NCBI RefSeq assembly: GCF_004327285.1
Contig: NZ_QJUI01000021.1
Span: 20,496 to 84,495, forward strand
Length of the DNA stretch: 64,000 nt
Direction: 5' to 3'
DNA from: Phytopseudomonas daroniae
GTDB taxonomy: Bacteria > Pseudomonadota > Gammaproteobacteria > Pseudomonadales > Pseudomonadaceae
Of the stretch, positions 24,707 through 32,874 are shown piece by piece (position 1 is the stretch's first letter; every line of letters begins with the position of its first letter). A program made the translations under genes and the position numbers. The notes under the pieces were generated by a model that did no database searches, was not told where the DNA came from, and saw only the letters and a program-made list of their open reading frames with translations.

Positions 24707-26095
24707 TCACATGATGATCTTGTCGCGCAGCTTCTCGGCAGCCTGCTGCAGGGCCTGGATGACCCGCTCCTTGTCGAAGTTCTGAATGCCATTGGTATCC
24801 AGGTACATGGAAAAGCCGGGCAGTTCATGCTCGAGGAAGGTGGAGCTGGCGCCCAGGTCACGGCGGAAGTCCACCACCTGGTAGATCTGCACCGGCCGGG
24901 TGAAGCCCTTGACGTTGATCTGGCCCTTGTCGCGGCACATGATCACGTCCTTGATCAGCGAGTAGGTCTCGTGGGAGATCAGGATCTCGCCGGACTCGGC
25001 GGCGCTTTCCAGTCGACTGGCGAGGTTCACGTCGCGACCGATGATGGTGTAGTCCATCCGCGTATCGGCACCGAAGTTGCCGACGGTGCAGTAACCGGTG
25101 TTGAGACCCATGCGGATCTCCAGGGGCTTGGTGATGCCCTGGGCACGCCAGTGCTGGCGCAGTACCTTCATGTGCTTGCGCATGGCGATGGCCATCGAGA
25201 CGGCGGCCATGGCGTCCTTCTTGGCACCCTGGCTGCTTGGGTCGCCGAAGAACACCATCACGCTGTCGCCGATGAACTTGTCGATGGTGCCGCCGAACTT
25301 CATGCAGATCTTCGACATCTCGTTGAGATAGGTATTGAGCAGATCGGTAAGGGCTTCGGCTTCCAGCTCTTCGGACAGCTCGGTGAAACCGCGGATGTCG
25401 GAGAAGAACACCGTGAGCTTCTTGCGCTGGGTTTCCAGACGCACGTGTTTCTTGCCGCTGAAGATCGACTCCCACACCTGGGGCGACAGGTATTTGGCCA
25501 GGTTACGGGCCAGGCGTGCGGCCTTTTCCTGCTCACGCTTGATCTCGATACGCACCTGAGTCAGGCGTATGCCCTGCTGATGGACGAAGTATGCGTTGAT
25601 GCAGATATACAGCATGGTGAATACGCTGCTGACCAAGGCCACCAGAGCCGGAGTTTCCGGCACCACGCGCAGATCGGTGAGCGAGGAGGTGAGCAGGGAG
25701 CCGCTGAAGGCCACCAGCAGCGCCAGGCCCATGTCGCGCAGGCCGCCCACGATCAGGGCGCTGAAGGTCAGGGTGAGCAGGCACATCAGGCTGGGGACTA
25801 CCGAGAACCCCAACAGCACCGCGACGGCACCACAGTGCAGGGCATCGATGAACATCAGGGACATGACGGTACGGTGTGGCTGTTCATCCCTGAAGCGTTT
25901 GCTCAGCCAGTACGCCAGGTGCGGGTAGAGCAGGGCGTACGGCACCATCCACAGAATATCCTGGCTGAACACCTGGATATAGGTGCCGGCGGCGACGCTG
26001 GCGGCCACGGCAATGTAGGCCAGCACGCGCGAGTAATACTCGCGTGTGGGCAACGTTGGCAGTCCGCTTGGTGCGGATGAAAGAGTTGCATTCAT
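24707..26095 (-). CDS. cyaB: Class III adenylate cyclase with MASE2 membrane domain
   Basis: A 462-residue membrane cyclase. Residues 1-175 form the MASE2 domain with about six helices (REYYSRVLAYIAVAASVAAGTY...). A short linker (TQVRIEIKREQEKAARLARNLAKYLSPQVW) leads to the catalytic domain with metal aspartates D233 (FSDIRGF) and D277 (IGDSVMVFFGD), and K273, which suits adenine recognition. The transition-state region reads DYTIIGRDVNLASRLE. Architecture and length match P. aeruginosa CyaB, the main producer of the cAMP used by Vfr to control type IV pili and type III secretion. It is convergent with the glycosyltransferase. Confidence 0.92.
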   Translation of the reverse strand: MNATLSSAPSGLPTLPTREYYSRVLAYIAVAASVAAGTYIQVFSQDILWMVPYALLYPHLAYWLSKRFRDEQPHRTVMSLMFIDALHCGAVAVLLGFSVVPSLMCLLTLTFSALIVGGLRDMGLALLVAFSGSLLTSSLTDLRVVPETPALVALVSSVFTMLYICINAYFVHQQGIRLTQVRIEIKREQEKAARLARNLAKYLSPQVWESIFSGKKHVRLETQRKKLTVFFSDIRGFTELSEELEAEALTDLLNTYLNEMSKICMKFGGTIDKFIGDSVMVFFGDPSSQGAKKDAMAAVSMAIAMRKHMKVLRQHWRAQGITKPLEIRMGLNTGYCTVGNFGADTRMDYTIIGRDVNLASRLESAAESGEILISHETYSLIKDVIMCRDKGQINVKGFTRPVQIYQVVDFRRDLGASSTFLEHELPGFSMYLDTNGIQNFDKERVIQALQQAAEKLRDKIIM

Positions 26096-26202
26096 TCGTT
26101 GCTGATGATCCCTGCCGAGAGTCCGACTGCATTACCGGACGCCAGTCTGGAAGCGGCGTGCGGGCGGAGCCAGCGGAAAAGCGGGATCATATACGCTGGG
26201 GC

Positions 26203-26269
26203 CAAGACCGGCAAAGCCGGAGTGCCATAAGACACCGAACGGTCATATTGACCCGCCTGCCGGTCTTTT
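26203..26269. repeat. Inverted repeat between DUF962 gene and cyaB
   Basis: AAGACCGGCA (26203-26212) and TGCCGGTCTT (26258-26267) are perfect inverted arms about 45 bases apart, with TTTT overlapping the right end on the plus strand. It may be a weak terminator or part of a regulatory site. The long loop makes either reading uncertain. Confidence 0.35.
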
Positions 26270-26281
26270 CCGTGAGGACGC

Positions 26282-26599
26282 TTAAAAGCGGATTCGGCCG
26301 GTGAGGGCATCCTTGAGCATCACCCAATCGCCCATCAGCGAATAGAGCGGATACTGGAACGTGGCCGGGCGGTTGCGCTCGAAGACGAAGTGGCCCACCC
26401 AGGCGAAACCATAGCCGATGACCGGCAACGCCAGCAGCCAGACCCATTGCTGGCTGATCAATGTATAGCCCAGCACCACGAGTATCAGGAGGCTGCCAAG
26501 GTAATGCAGGCGCCGGCAGATCGGGTTGCTGTGTTCCTGCAGGTAGTAGGGATAGAACTCGGCGAAGGAGTGGAATCGCTCGTGGGGCTGGCTGTTCAT
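26282..26599 (-). CDS. DUF962/Mpo1-like membrane protein
   Basis: A 105-residue protein of the YGL010w/Mpo1-like DUF962 family. It has the diagnostic HERFHSFAEFYPYYLQEHSNPICRRLHYLG, two hydrophobic segments, and WVGHFVFERNRPATFQYPLYSLMGDWVMLKD. Yeast Mpo1 is an Fe(II)-dependent dioxygenase in fatty-acid alpha-oxidation with metal-binding histidines. The equivalents here would be the H in SNPICRRLHYLG and that in WVGHFVFER, but bacterial function is unproven. It lies between trkH and cyaB on the same strand. Confidence 0.8.
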   Translation of the reverse strand: MNSQPHERFHSFAEFYPYYLQEHSNPICRRLHYLGSLLILVVLGYTLISQQWVWLLALPVIGYGFAWVGHFVFERNRPATFQYPLYSLMGDWVMLKDALTGRIRF

Positions 26600-26663
26600 C
26601 GACGGCTTCCTGTTGTTGTTATGTGAGGAAAGTATAGGGCGCTCGTGACGCCCGGTTGTCCTG

Positions 26664-28118
26664 TCAATGCCGCCAGAAAGCAGGCATCAGCAAGACCAGT
26701 ACGGTGAGGATTTCCAGGCGCCCCAGCAGCATGCCCAGAGTCAGCAGCCACTTGGCCATATCCGGCAGGCTGGCGTAGGTGCCGGCCGGGCCGATTATCG
26801 GGCCCATGCCTGGGCCGACGCCGGCGACCGTGCTGGCAGCGCCGCTCAGCGCGGTGATCCAGTCCAGGCCGCACAAGGTCAGTGCCAGGGCCAGCAAGGC
26901 GATAGTGATGGTGAAGAAGAAGGAGAAGGTGAGAATCGAGCGGACGATGTCTTCATCCAGGCGGTGGCGGTTGTACTGCTGCTTGATCACCGCGCGGGGG
27001 TGCACCAGTTGCATCAGGTTGGCCTTGAGCAGAATGTAGGCGACCTGGAAACGGAAGATCTTCAAGCCACCGGCGGTGGAGCCGGAGCAGCCACCGATAA
27101 AGCCCAGGTAAAAGAACAGCATCCCGGCGAAACCGCCCCACAGCGAGTAATCGCCGAGCGCGAAACCGGTGGTGGTCATGATCGAGGTGGTGTTCACCGC
27201 CACGTGGCGCAGGGCATCGAGCCAGTGCAGATCGGTGGTCAGGTAGTACCAGGTGCCGAGAATCAGCCAGGTGCCCATGAGAATGGCGAGAAAACCGCGT
27301 ACCTGCTGGTCGCCAAGCACCGCGCCGAAGTTGCCGCGCAGGGTCGAGACGTAGAGCACGAACGGCAGGCTGCCGAGGATCATCAACACCACGGCCATCC
27401 AGTGCACGGCCGGTTGCGTCCACTTGGCCAGGGACAGATCCGAGGTGGAGAAGCCGCCCGTGGAGATGGCCGACATGCTGTGATTGATGGCATCGAAGAG
27501 GCTCATGCCGGCCAGCCAGAAGCCCAGGCAGCCGAGCAGGCTGATGCCCAGGTAAGCCACCACCATGTACTTGGCCACCATGTGCGAGCGCGGCATGACC
27601 TTGTCGGAACGATCCGAGGACTCGGTCTGGAACAGGCGCATACCGCCGATGCGCAGCATCGGCAGAATGGCCACGGCCATGGCGATGAAGCCGATACCGC
27701 CCAGCCAGTGCAGCATGGAGCGCCAGATCAGGATGCCCGGTGACATGTTGTCCAGGCCGATCAGTACGGTAGCCCCGGTGGCGGTGATGCCCGACATGCT
27801 CTCGAAGAAGGAGTCGGTGTAACTCATGTGCTGGGTGAACATGAATGGCAGGGCGGCGAAGATGCACACCATCAGCCAGCTCGAGACCGTCAGCAGGTAC
27901 ATGTCGCGGGGGCGCAGATGAGCGTCCTTGGGGCGCCCGCGGACGATCATCGACAGCCCGGCGACAAAGGTGATCAGGCTCGACCAGATGAAGGGGCTCA
28001 GTTCAGATGCCCGATCGAAGGCTATCAGGGTCAGCATGGGGCCGGTCATGCCGATGGCCAGGGTGATCAGGAAGATGCCGTTGATGAACGCGATGAGTCT
28101 TAGGGTTGGCCAGGCCAT
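26664..28118 (-). CDS. trkH: Trk potassium uptake system membrane subunit
   Basis: A 484-residue TrkH/KtrB-type channel subunit for potassium uptake, working with cytoplasmic TrkA (not in this window). Pore-loop sequences are visible: FFESMSGITATGATVLIGL, NHSMSAISTGGFSTSDLSL, NTTSIMTTTGFALGDYSLWGG and a fourth near the C-terminus, GAASTVAGVGPGMGPIIGP. Length equals the P. aeruginosa protein. I used ATG 28118 (MAWPTLRLIAF); the upstream in-frame ATG adds ten residues without conserved features. Confidence 0.93.
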   Translation of the reverse strand: MAWPTLRLIAFINGIFLITLAIGMTGPMLTLIAFDRASELSPFIWSSLITFVAGLSMIVRGRPKDAHLRPRDMYLLTVSSWLMVCIFAALPFMFTQHMSYTDSFFESMSGITATGATVLIGLDNMSPGILIWRSMLHWLGGIGFIAMAVAILPMLRIGGMRLFQTESSDRSDKVMPRSHMVAKYMVVAYLGISLLGCLGFWLAGMSLFDAINHSMSAISTGGFSTSDLSLAKWTQPAVHWMAVVLMILGSLPFVLYVSTLRGNFGAVLGDQQVRGFLAILMGTWLILGTWYYLTTDLHWLDALRHVAVNTTSIMTTTGFALGDYSLWGGFAGMLFFYLGFIGGCSGSTAGGLKIFRFQVAYILLKANLMQLVHPRAVIKQQYNRHRLDEDIVRSILTFSFFFTITIALLALALTLCGLDWITALSGAASTVAGVGPGMGPIIGPAGTYASLPDMAKWLLTLGMLLGRLEILTVLVLLMPAFWRH

Positions 28119-28310
28119 CGGGTTTGTTCCGCGAAAAAGTGGCGCCATTCTACCTTTGCCGCCGGTGCTGTAAACCTGCCAGCCAGCCTGCTTTCATCGC
28201 CTTTCAGTGGGGCCTTTCAACGCTATGGCGGCGAATGGATTACGCCCTCAGGTAGTGGCCCTTGCCGCAATCGCATCGCTCCGAGGCGAACTGGTCGCTG
28301 CACGCGATCC

Positions 28311-28388
28311 CGTAGGAACCGGCTTGCTGGCGATTGGCGGCCGTGACGCAAATTTGCAGAACGGCCAACGCCGCATCGCCCGCAAGGC
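28311..28388. repeat. REP-like inverted pair upstream of trkH
   Basis: CGTAGGAACCGGCTTGCTGG at 28311 is a typical Pseudomonas REP-type core. CATCGCCCGCAAGGCT at 28373-28388 reads as a partial inverted copy. It lies in the 722-bp gap between trkH and the nitroreductase. I see nothing recognisable in 28119-28310 beyond the likely trkH promoter area. Confidence 0.5.
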
Positions 28389-28390
28389 TA

Positions 28391-28707
28391 GTGTCGCGAC
28401 AACGGTCATATGTCGGCCAGGATGGTCGATGTGCCCGAGGCGGCGAACGGGGTATCGTAATGTCGGATGGCAGCCATGTGGCGCAAGCGGACGGTCGTAG
28501 GATGGGTCGGGCCGCGCAGGTGAAACCCATCGGAAATTGATGGGTTTCACCCATCCTACGGGCTGTAGAACGTAGCCTGGATTAGCCGCAGGCGTAATCC
28601 GGGGCCGAAGGCCGTGATCCATGGTTCAACGCGAGTCACCGACCGGCTGCTTCCGCCTTTGAGCGACCACTCAGCCCAATCGCTCGGATACGACATTTGA
28701 TGTGTGA
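28391..28707. repeat. Modular intergenic repeat, copy 3
   Basis: The best preserved copy. The left flank (GTGTCGCGACAACGGTCATA, GAGGCGGCGAACGGGGTATC, GGATGGCAGCCA) and right flank (GCTTCCGCCTTTGAGCGACC, CACTCAGCCCAATCGCTCGG, GACATTTGATGTGTGA) match copy 1 closely. Inside are a GTAGGATGGGT...ACCCATCCTAC hairpin cassette at 28497-28559, carrying an extra CGGGCCGCGCAG insert, and a GTAGCCTGGATTAGCCGCAG module at 28572-28646 shared with copy 2. The element outline is stable while the inserts vary. Confidence 0.78.
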
Positions 28708-28840
28708 GCCCCCCGCAGCTCCCGGTGCGGCGGATTCAGGTAGTACCGTAGCGTCGCGCTTTCGCGGCGATCGGAAGCCTTGGCTCATGCTTCGGTAGCT
28801 TGGCTGTTAGAATTCCGTTCTTTTTCCTGGAGGTGAGCCG

Positions 28841-29407
28841 ATGGATGCCCTCGATGCGCTGATCAACCGTGTCTCCGTTCCCCGCCTGGTCGAGCCAGCG
28901 CCGACCGCCGCTCAGCGTGAACAGCTGTTTCGCGCCGCGTTGCGGGCGCCGGATCACGGGCAACTGCGCCCTTGGCGTTTCCTGACCATCGAAGGGGAAG
29001 CCCGGCATGCGTTGGGCAAGCTGTATGCCGAAGCGCTGGCTGCCAAGTCGGCCGAGGTGAGTGAGGAGGCCCTGGCCAAGGCGCGCAATATGCCATTGCG
29101 GGCTCCCTTGCTGGTGGTGGTCATCGCCCGCGTGCAGGAGCACCCGAAGGTGCCGGCTCAGGAGCAGGTGTTGGCTGCTGGTTGTGCCGCTCACGGCATT
29201 CTGCTCGCCGCCCATGCGCAGGGCATCGGTGCGGTGTGGCGCACGGGTGAGCTGTCCCACGATCGCCATGTCGATGCCGGTTTGGGGCTCGCTGCGAACG
29301 AGCGGATCGTTGGCTACCTCTATCTGGGTACGCCGGAGCGGGAGCTGCGTACGCCACCGCAGTTGGCCGTCGAGGATTATGTCAGCGCTTGGCCGGGCAA
29401 CGCATAA
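28841..29407 (+). CDS. Nitroreductase-family (YdjA-like) FMN oxidoreductase
   Basis: A 188-residue small nitroreductase-fold protein. The FMN-binding N-terminus reads RVSVPRLVEPAPTAAQREQLFRAALRAPDHGQLRPWRFL; later come AAGCAAHGILLAAHAQGIGAVWRTGEL and the C-terminal GYLYLGTPERELRTPP. Size and motifs match the YdjA subgroup, NAD(P)H-dependent dimers of uncertain physiological substrate. It starts 8 bases after GGAGGTGAG. It converges on the cpxS gene. Confidence 0.85.
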   Translation: MDALDALINRVSVPRLVEPAPTAAQREQLFRAALRAPDHGQLRPWRFLTIEGEARHALGKLYAEALAAKSAEVSEEALAKARNMPLRAPLLVVVIARVQEHPKVPAQEQVLAAGCAAHGILLAAHAQGIGAVWRTGELSHDRHVDAGLGLAANERIVGYLYLGTPERELRTPPQLAVEDYVSAWPGNA

Positions 29408-29474
29408 AGTCCTGATTGGTCAATAAAAAACAGCAGTGGAAGCGAGAACCGTATGCCGCTCCCAACTGCCTGCG

Positions 29475-30800
29475 TTAAACAGGTATCTCCAGTGGCAGCA
29501 CCAGTTTGGCGCTGAAGCCGCCGTCCGGGTGATTCTCCAGTTGCAGGCGGCCGCCATGGCGTTCTGCGGCTCGGCGGGCGATGGCCAGGCCCAGGCCGTG
29601 GCCCGCTGCGCTCTGCCCGGGGGCGCGGAAGAATGGCTCGCCGAGTTGCGCCAGATGCTGCTCGGCCACGCCAGGGCCGTGGTCGCGAACTTCCAGATAC
29701 ACCTCATCGGCGCGGCGTACGAAGTTCAGCTCGATGGGCTGCCCCTCGGGGTTGAAACGCAGTGCATTGCGCAGCAGGTTATCCAGCGCACGTTCGAGCA
29801 TGGCCGGCCAGCCGTGCAGATGCATGCCCGGCTGTAGACTGACGTCCAGTTGCTGCGCGGGGTAGCTGAGCTTCACGTCCTCGCGCAGCTTGCCGGCCAA
29901 TTGCGCCAGGTCGATGGGTTGCGCCGAGCCAGGTTCTGCGTCGAGGCGGGCGAGGGCGAGGATTTCGCTGATCAGGTCTTCCAGGCGGTCGCATTCACGG
30001 ATCAGGCGTGGCCAGAGCTTCTCGCGTTCTGCGGGTTCGGCGCGCTCTGCCAGCGCCAGAGCGATGCGCAGCCGCGCGAGGGGCGAACGCAGCTCGTGGG
30101 AAACGTCGCGCAATAGCTGGCGCTGGCTACCGATCAGATCCTGCAAGCGCGCGCCCATGCGGTTGAAGTCGTTGGCCAGCACTCCCAGTTCGTCACGGCG
30201 ATTGGCCAGGCGCGCCAGGCTGTTCTGCTGGTAGGCGGTCTGGCCGAGGTCATGTACGGCGCCGCGCAAACGATCAAGCGGGCGAGTGATGGACAGGGTC
30301 AACAGCAGGCTGAACAGGGTCAGTACCACCAGGGCGATGCCCAGGGCGCTCAACGGCCAGAGCAGGCTGCCGCGGTGCCAGGCATCCAGTTCCGGATGCG
30401 GAATGCGGTAGATGAACAGGTAGGTTTCGCCGCTCGATGGGCTGGTGTAGTCGGTGCTCAGGCGCCGCCAGGGCAAGCGTCGATCGCCCTCGTTGCGCTC
30501 TTCGAAGGCGGCTGCTCGTGCGGGAAAGGTGCCGCGCACCAGGGGCTGGCCATTTTCGGAAAGTACTTGGGTATCGATGCGAAAGCGTCGCTTGCGCATA
30601 TCCAGTACATCCTGGGCTGCACGCACGCCTTGGCTTTCATAGGCCTGAACCCACTGTTCCGGCAGGCTTTGCAGCGCCGGGTGCTGGTTGAGAATCCAGG
30701 CGTCCTGATTAAGGGCGCGGCCGAGCAGCATGGACAAACCGGCTACCACGGCTATCGCCAGCCAGAAGCTGGCAAGGATACGCCAGAACAATGAGCGCAC
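29475..30800 (-). CDS. cpxS: CpxA-like sensor histidine kinase
   Basis: A 441-residue two-transmembrane sensor kinase. It has helix 1 near residues 5-28 (FWRILASFWLAIAVVAGLSMLL), a periplasmic sensor loop, helix 2 near 146-170, a HAMP region, and a phosphoacceptor H235 in RDVSHELRSPLARL. The ATPase domain follows with N-box NLLRNALRF and G1 VRDHGPGV. I chose the GTG at 30800 because AAGGAG lies 5 bases upstream and translation then begins directly at the first membrane helix. With the downstream-listed cpxP-like and cpxR genes it matches the P. aeruginosa CpxR/CpxS envelope-stress set, which also activates mexAB-oprM in that species. Confidence 0.85.
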   Translation of the reverse strand: MRSLFWRILASFWLAIAVVAGLSMLLGRALNQDAWILNQHPALQSLPEQWVQAYESQGVRAAQDVLDMRKRRFRIDTQVLSENGQPLVRGTFPARAAAFEERNEGDRRLPWRRLSTDYTSPSSGETYLFIYRIPHPELDAWHRGSLLWPLSALGIALVVLTLFSLLLTLSITRPLDRLRGAVHDLGQTAYQQNSLARLANRRDELGVLANDFNRMGARLQDLIGSQRQLLRDVSHELRSPLARLRIALALAERAEPAEREKLWPRLIRECDRLEDLISEILALARLDAEPGSAQPIDLAQLAGKLREDVKLSYPAQQLDVSLQPGMHLHGWPAMLERALDNLLRNALRFNPEGQPIELNFVRRADEVYLEVRDHGPGVAEQHLAQLGEPFFRAPGQSAAGHGLGLAIARRAAERHGGRLQLENHPDGGFSAKLVLPLEIPV

Positions 30801-30910
30801 GAGAGCTCCTTGAGAAAGGGGCGGCCTCGTGCAGTCGCACGCGGCAGCTGGTTTGGACGGGTGAAACGGCGACACCCACGCAAGGGTGGGTGTCGGTTTT
30901 GGCGCTGGGT

Positions 30911-31318
30911 TCAGCTGGCTTTCTTCTGCTGGGATTTCCAGGTTTCAAAGGCTTCGCGGTCGGCCTTGCGCTCTTTCATCTTGGCGGCTTTTTCGTCGAA
31001 AGTCTTCTGCTGCTCCGGTGTCAGCAGGGCGCGGATGGCAGCCTGTTGCTTGTCACGGGACGCCTTGCGTTCGGTTTCCAGTGCGGTCTTTTCTGCGGCT
31101 GGCAGTTTGTCCAGGTAGCGCAGGGTCAGCTCGCGATCGTTCTTCATCTGCTCGCCCAGCAGTTTGCGTACCTGGCGCTGTTGATCCTTGCTCAGATCCA
31201 GTTCATGGAAGAACCGTGGGCCGTGATCACTGCCCGGGCGATGGTCGCCACCAGGGGCAGCCATTGCCAGCGTCGGCAGGGTCATGGCGAGGAGCAGGGC
31301 GGTCATGGTCTTGCGCAT
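30911..31318 (-). CDS. CpxP/Spy-family periplasmic protein
   Basis: A 135-residue secreted helical protein. It has a signal peptide MRKTMTALLLAMTLPTLAMA, then an LTxxQ-type pair: LDLSKDQQRQVRKLLGEQMK and ALLTPEQQKTFDEKAAKMKERK. Spy and CpxP are periplasmic chaperone or sensor-inhibitor proteins, and CpxP binds the sensor to keep it off. Its place between cpxR and cpxS supports that role. CpxR-box-like repeats lie 80-120 bases upstream. Confidence 0.85.
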   Translation of the reverse strand: MRKTMTALLLAMTLPTLAMAAPGGDHRPGSDHGPRFFHELDLSKDQQRQVRKLLGEQMKNDRELTLRYLDKLPAAEKTALETERKASRDKQQAAIRALLTPEQQKTFDEKAAKMKERKADREAFETWKSQQKKAS

Positions 31319-31380
31319 GGTGTATCTCCTTGTCTCGAAACCGGCCAGTTGCCGGATGTGCCCAGATTAGGGGTTTCAAG

Positions 31381-31436
31381 GTAAGGCGCAGTCAGCCAAG
31401 GTAAAGGCAGGGTAAAGAGAAACCGGGCTGTGTAAA
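31381..31436. promoter_or_regulatory. CpxR-box cluster upstream of the cpxP-like gene
   Basis: GTAAA at 31401-31405 and 31412-31416, six bases apart, fits the CpxR consensus GTAAA-N4-8-GTAAA. Further copies are GTAAG at 31381-31385 and GTAAA at 31432-31436. The cluster lies 63-118 bases upstream of the cpxP start, reading on the opposite strand; CpxR sites act in either orientation. Binding is inferred from the motif and its context. Confidence 0.6.
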
Positions 31437-31515
31437 TCGCTCAGAACCTGTTCACGATCTGCTGCGTGTCGCCTGCAGACGTAACAGGTGCGACTGCAAC
31501 AAGGCGGGAGCGGAC

Positions 31516-31565
31516 GTAGGATGGGTGAAACCCATCGGCATATTGATGGGTTTCACCCATCCTAC
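31516..31565. repeat. 50-bp perfect cruciform cassette
   Basis: Arms of 21 bp beginning GTAGGATGGGTGAAACCCAT are perfectly inverted around the 8-base loop GGCATATT. The same cassette type occurs at 28497-28559. It lies in the 430-bp cpxR-cpxP gap. Confidence 0.8.
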
Positions 31566-31597
31566 GAGCTGTTCATGATCTGTTGCGTGTCGCCTTC

Positions 31598-31687
31598 GTA
31601 GGGTGGACGACGCTTCATCCGTCCACCACCACGCGATCGCAATGGTGGATGAAAAAAGCGTCGGCTACGCGCCCCGATCCACCCTAC
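31598..31687. repeat. GTAGGGTGGACGACGC hairpin cassette
   Basis: Starts GTAGGGTGGACGACGCTTCA and ends ATCCACCCTAC. It is closely related to the cassettes at 11878-11953 and 15539-15626, including the shared core GCGATCGCAATGGTGGATGA. Here it occurs without the flanks of the modular repeat. No coding sequence is seen elsewhere in 31319-31748. Confidence 0.75.
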
Positions 31688-31748
31688 GTCTGCTTTCGCC
31701 TTGTAGCGTCCTGTCAGGCTTCTGGCTCGGGAGACGTTGAACAGGCTC

Positions 31749-32432
31749 TCAGATTGCGTAGTAATAGCCGCGGCTGCGCAGGGCGATGATGCGTTGGCGG
31801 CCGTCCGGGTGCGGGCCGATCTTCTTGCGCAGGTTGCTGACGTGCATGTCCAGGCTGCGGTCATAGAGGGTCAGCTTGCGGCCAAGAGCCAACTGCGCCA
31901 GCACCTGCTTGTCCACCGGCTCGCCGGGCTGCTTGAGCAGGGCTTCCAGCACACGGCTTTCGGACAGCGTGAGGACGATTTCCTGGCCATCCTCGCCAAG
32001 CGCAACCACGCCGCGTGCCGAACTGAAGCGCAGGTCGCCCAGTTCCAGCTGGCTCGAGGTTGCCGGTGGCAGGCTGCGGCGCAGCACGGCGCGCAGGCGG
32101 GCGGTCAGCTCGCGAGGGTCGCAGGGTTTGGCCAGGTAATCGTCGGCGCCCAGTTCCAGGCCGAGAATCCGATCCAGCGGCTCGCCGCGGGCGGACAGCA
32201 TCAGCACCGGTAGCTCCGGGTGCTCGCTGCGCAGCTGTTTGAGCACCTCCAGGCCACTGCCGTCGGGCAGCATCACGTCCAGCACCACGGCATCGGGGGC
32301 ATTTTGCGCGAGCGCCTGGCGGGCGCTCTGGCCATCGTGGCAGGCGGTGACCTGAAAACCTTCCTGGGTCAGCCAACTGGCCAACAGATCACAGAGTTCG
32401 ACATCGTCGTCGATCAGCAGCAGATTGCTCAT
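31749..32432 (-). CDS. cpxR: CpxR-like OmpR-family response regulator
   Basis: A 227-residue regulator. The receiver domain has acidic pocket LLIDDDVE, phosphoacceptor D52 (VVLDVMLPDGSG) and lysine in YLAKPCDPREL. The C-terminal winged helix includes LTLSESRVLEALLKQPGEPVDKQVLAQLALGRKLTLYDRSLDMHVSNLRKKIG. It is the partner of the CpxS-like kinase. ATG 32432 (MSNLLLIDDD) starts at the receiver domain. The 430-bp gap to cpxP is unusually long and filled with repeats, so cpxP-cpxS may depend on their own promoter. Confidence 0.87.
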   Translation of the reverse strand: MSNLLLIDDDVELCDLLASWLTQEGFQVTACHDGQSARQALAQNAPDAVVLDVMLPDGSGLEVLKQLRSEHPELPVLMLSARGEPLDRILGLELGADDYLAKPCDPRELTARLRAVLRRSLPPATSSQLELGDLRFSSARGVVALGEDGQEIVLTLSESRVLEALLKQPGEPVDKQVLAQLALGRKLTLYDRSLDMHVSNLRKKIGPHPDGRQRIIALRSRGYYYAI

Positions 32433-32466
32433 GGTAAGAGGTGAAGATTCCCGATCAGACTGCCTT

Positions 32467-32766
32467 TCAAGGCAGCACGTGTTTGAACGGCTTGACCACC
32501 ACTTCGGCGTAAACGCCGGCATCGCGGTAAGGATCGGCATCGGCCCAGGTCTTCGCTGCATCCAGCGACTCGAACTCGGCGACGATCAGGCTGCCGCTGA
32601 AACCTGCCGGGCCTGGATCGTTGCTGTCGACGGCCGGGTTCGGGCCGGCGAGAATCAGCCGTCCTTCGGTTTTCAGTTTTTCCAGGCGTGCCAGATGGGC
32701 TGGGCGTACGGAGAGACGACGTTCCAGGGAGTTTTCCACGTCGGTGGCGATGATGGCGTAGAGCAT
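32467..32766 (-). CDS. yciI: YciI-family protein
   Basis: A 99-residue YciI-like ferredoxin-fold protein: MLYAIIATDVENSLERRLSV, RPAHLARLEKLKTEGRLILAGPNPAV, then SGSLIVAEFESLDAAKTWADADPYRDAGVYAEVVVKPF. The conserved histidine of RPAHL and the aspartate of the ADADPY motif are the presumed active-site pair. Function in the cell is unknown. ATG 32766 follows AAGGAT; longer frames have no conserved extension. It is divergent from trpH and lies just upstream of cpxR, 34 bases away on the same strand. Confidence 0.85.
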   Translation of the reverse strand: MLYAIIATDVENSLERRLSVRPAHLARLEKLKTEGRLILAGPNPAVDSNDPGPAGFSGSLIVAEFESLDAAKTWADADPYRDAGVYAEVVVKPFKHVLP

Positions 32767-32874
32767 GTCGATCCTTGTGTTCGGAAACATCGGGAGGGAA
32801 GGCTGTGCAGTGCCAGCAAGAATCCGCGAGCCGGGGCATAATAACAAACATGAATCCTCGGGAAAGTGCCCCTT

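Noticed and set aside
11878..31687. Hairpin cassettes considered as a CRISPR array
   Set aside because: The units are scattered over 20 kb, each is internally palindromic, there are no regular spacers and no cas genes are nearby.
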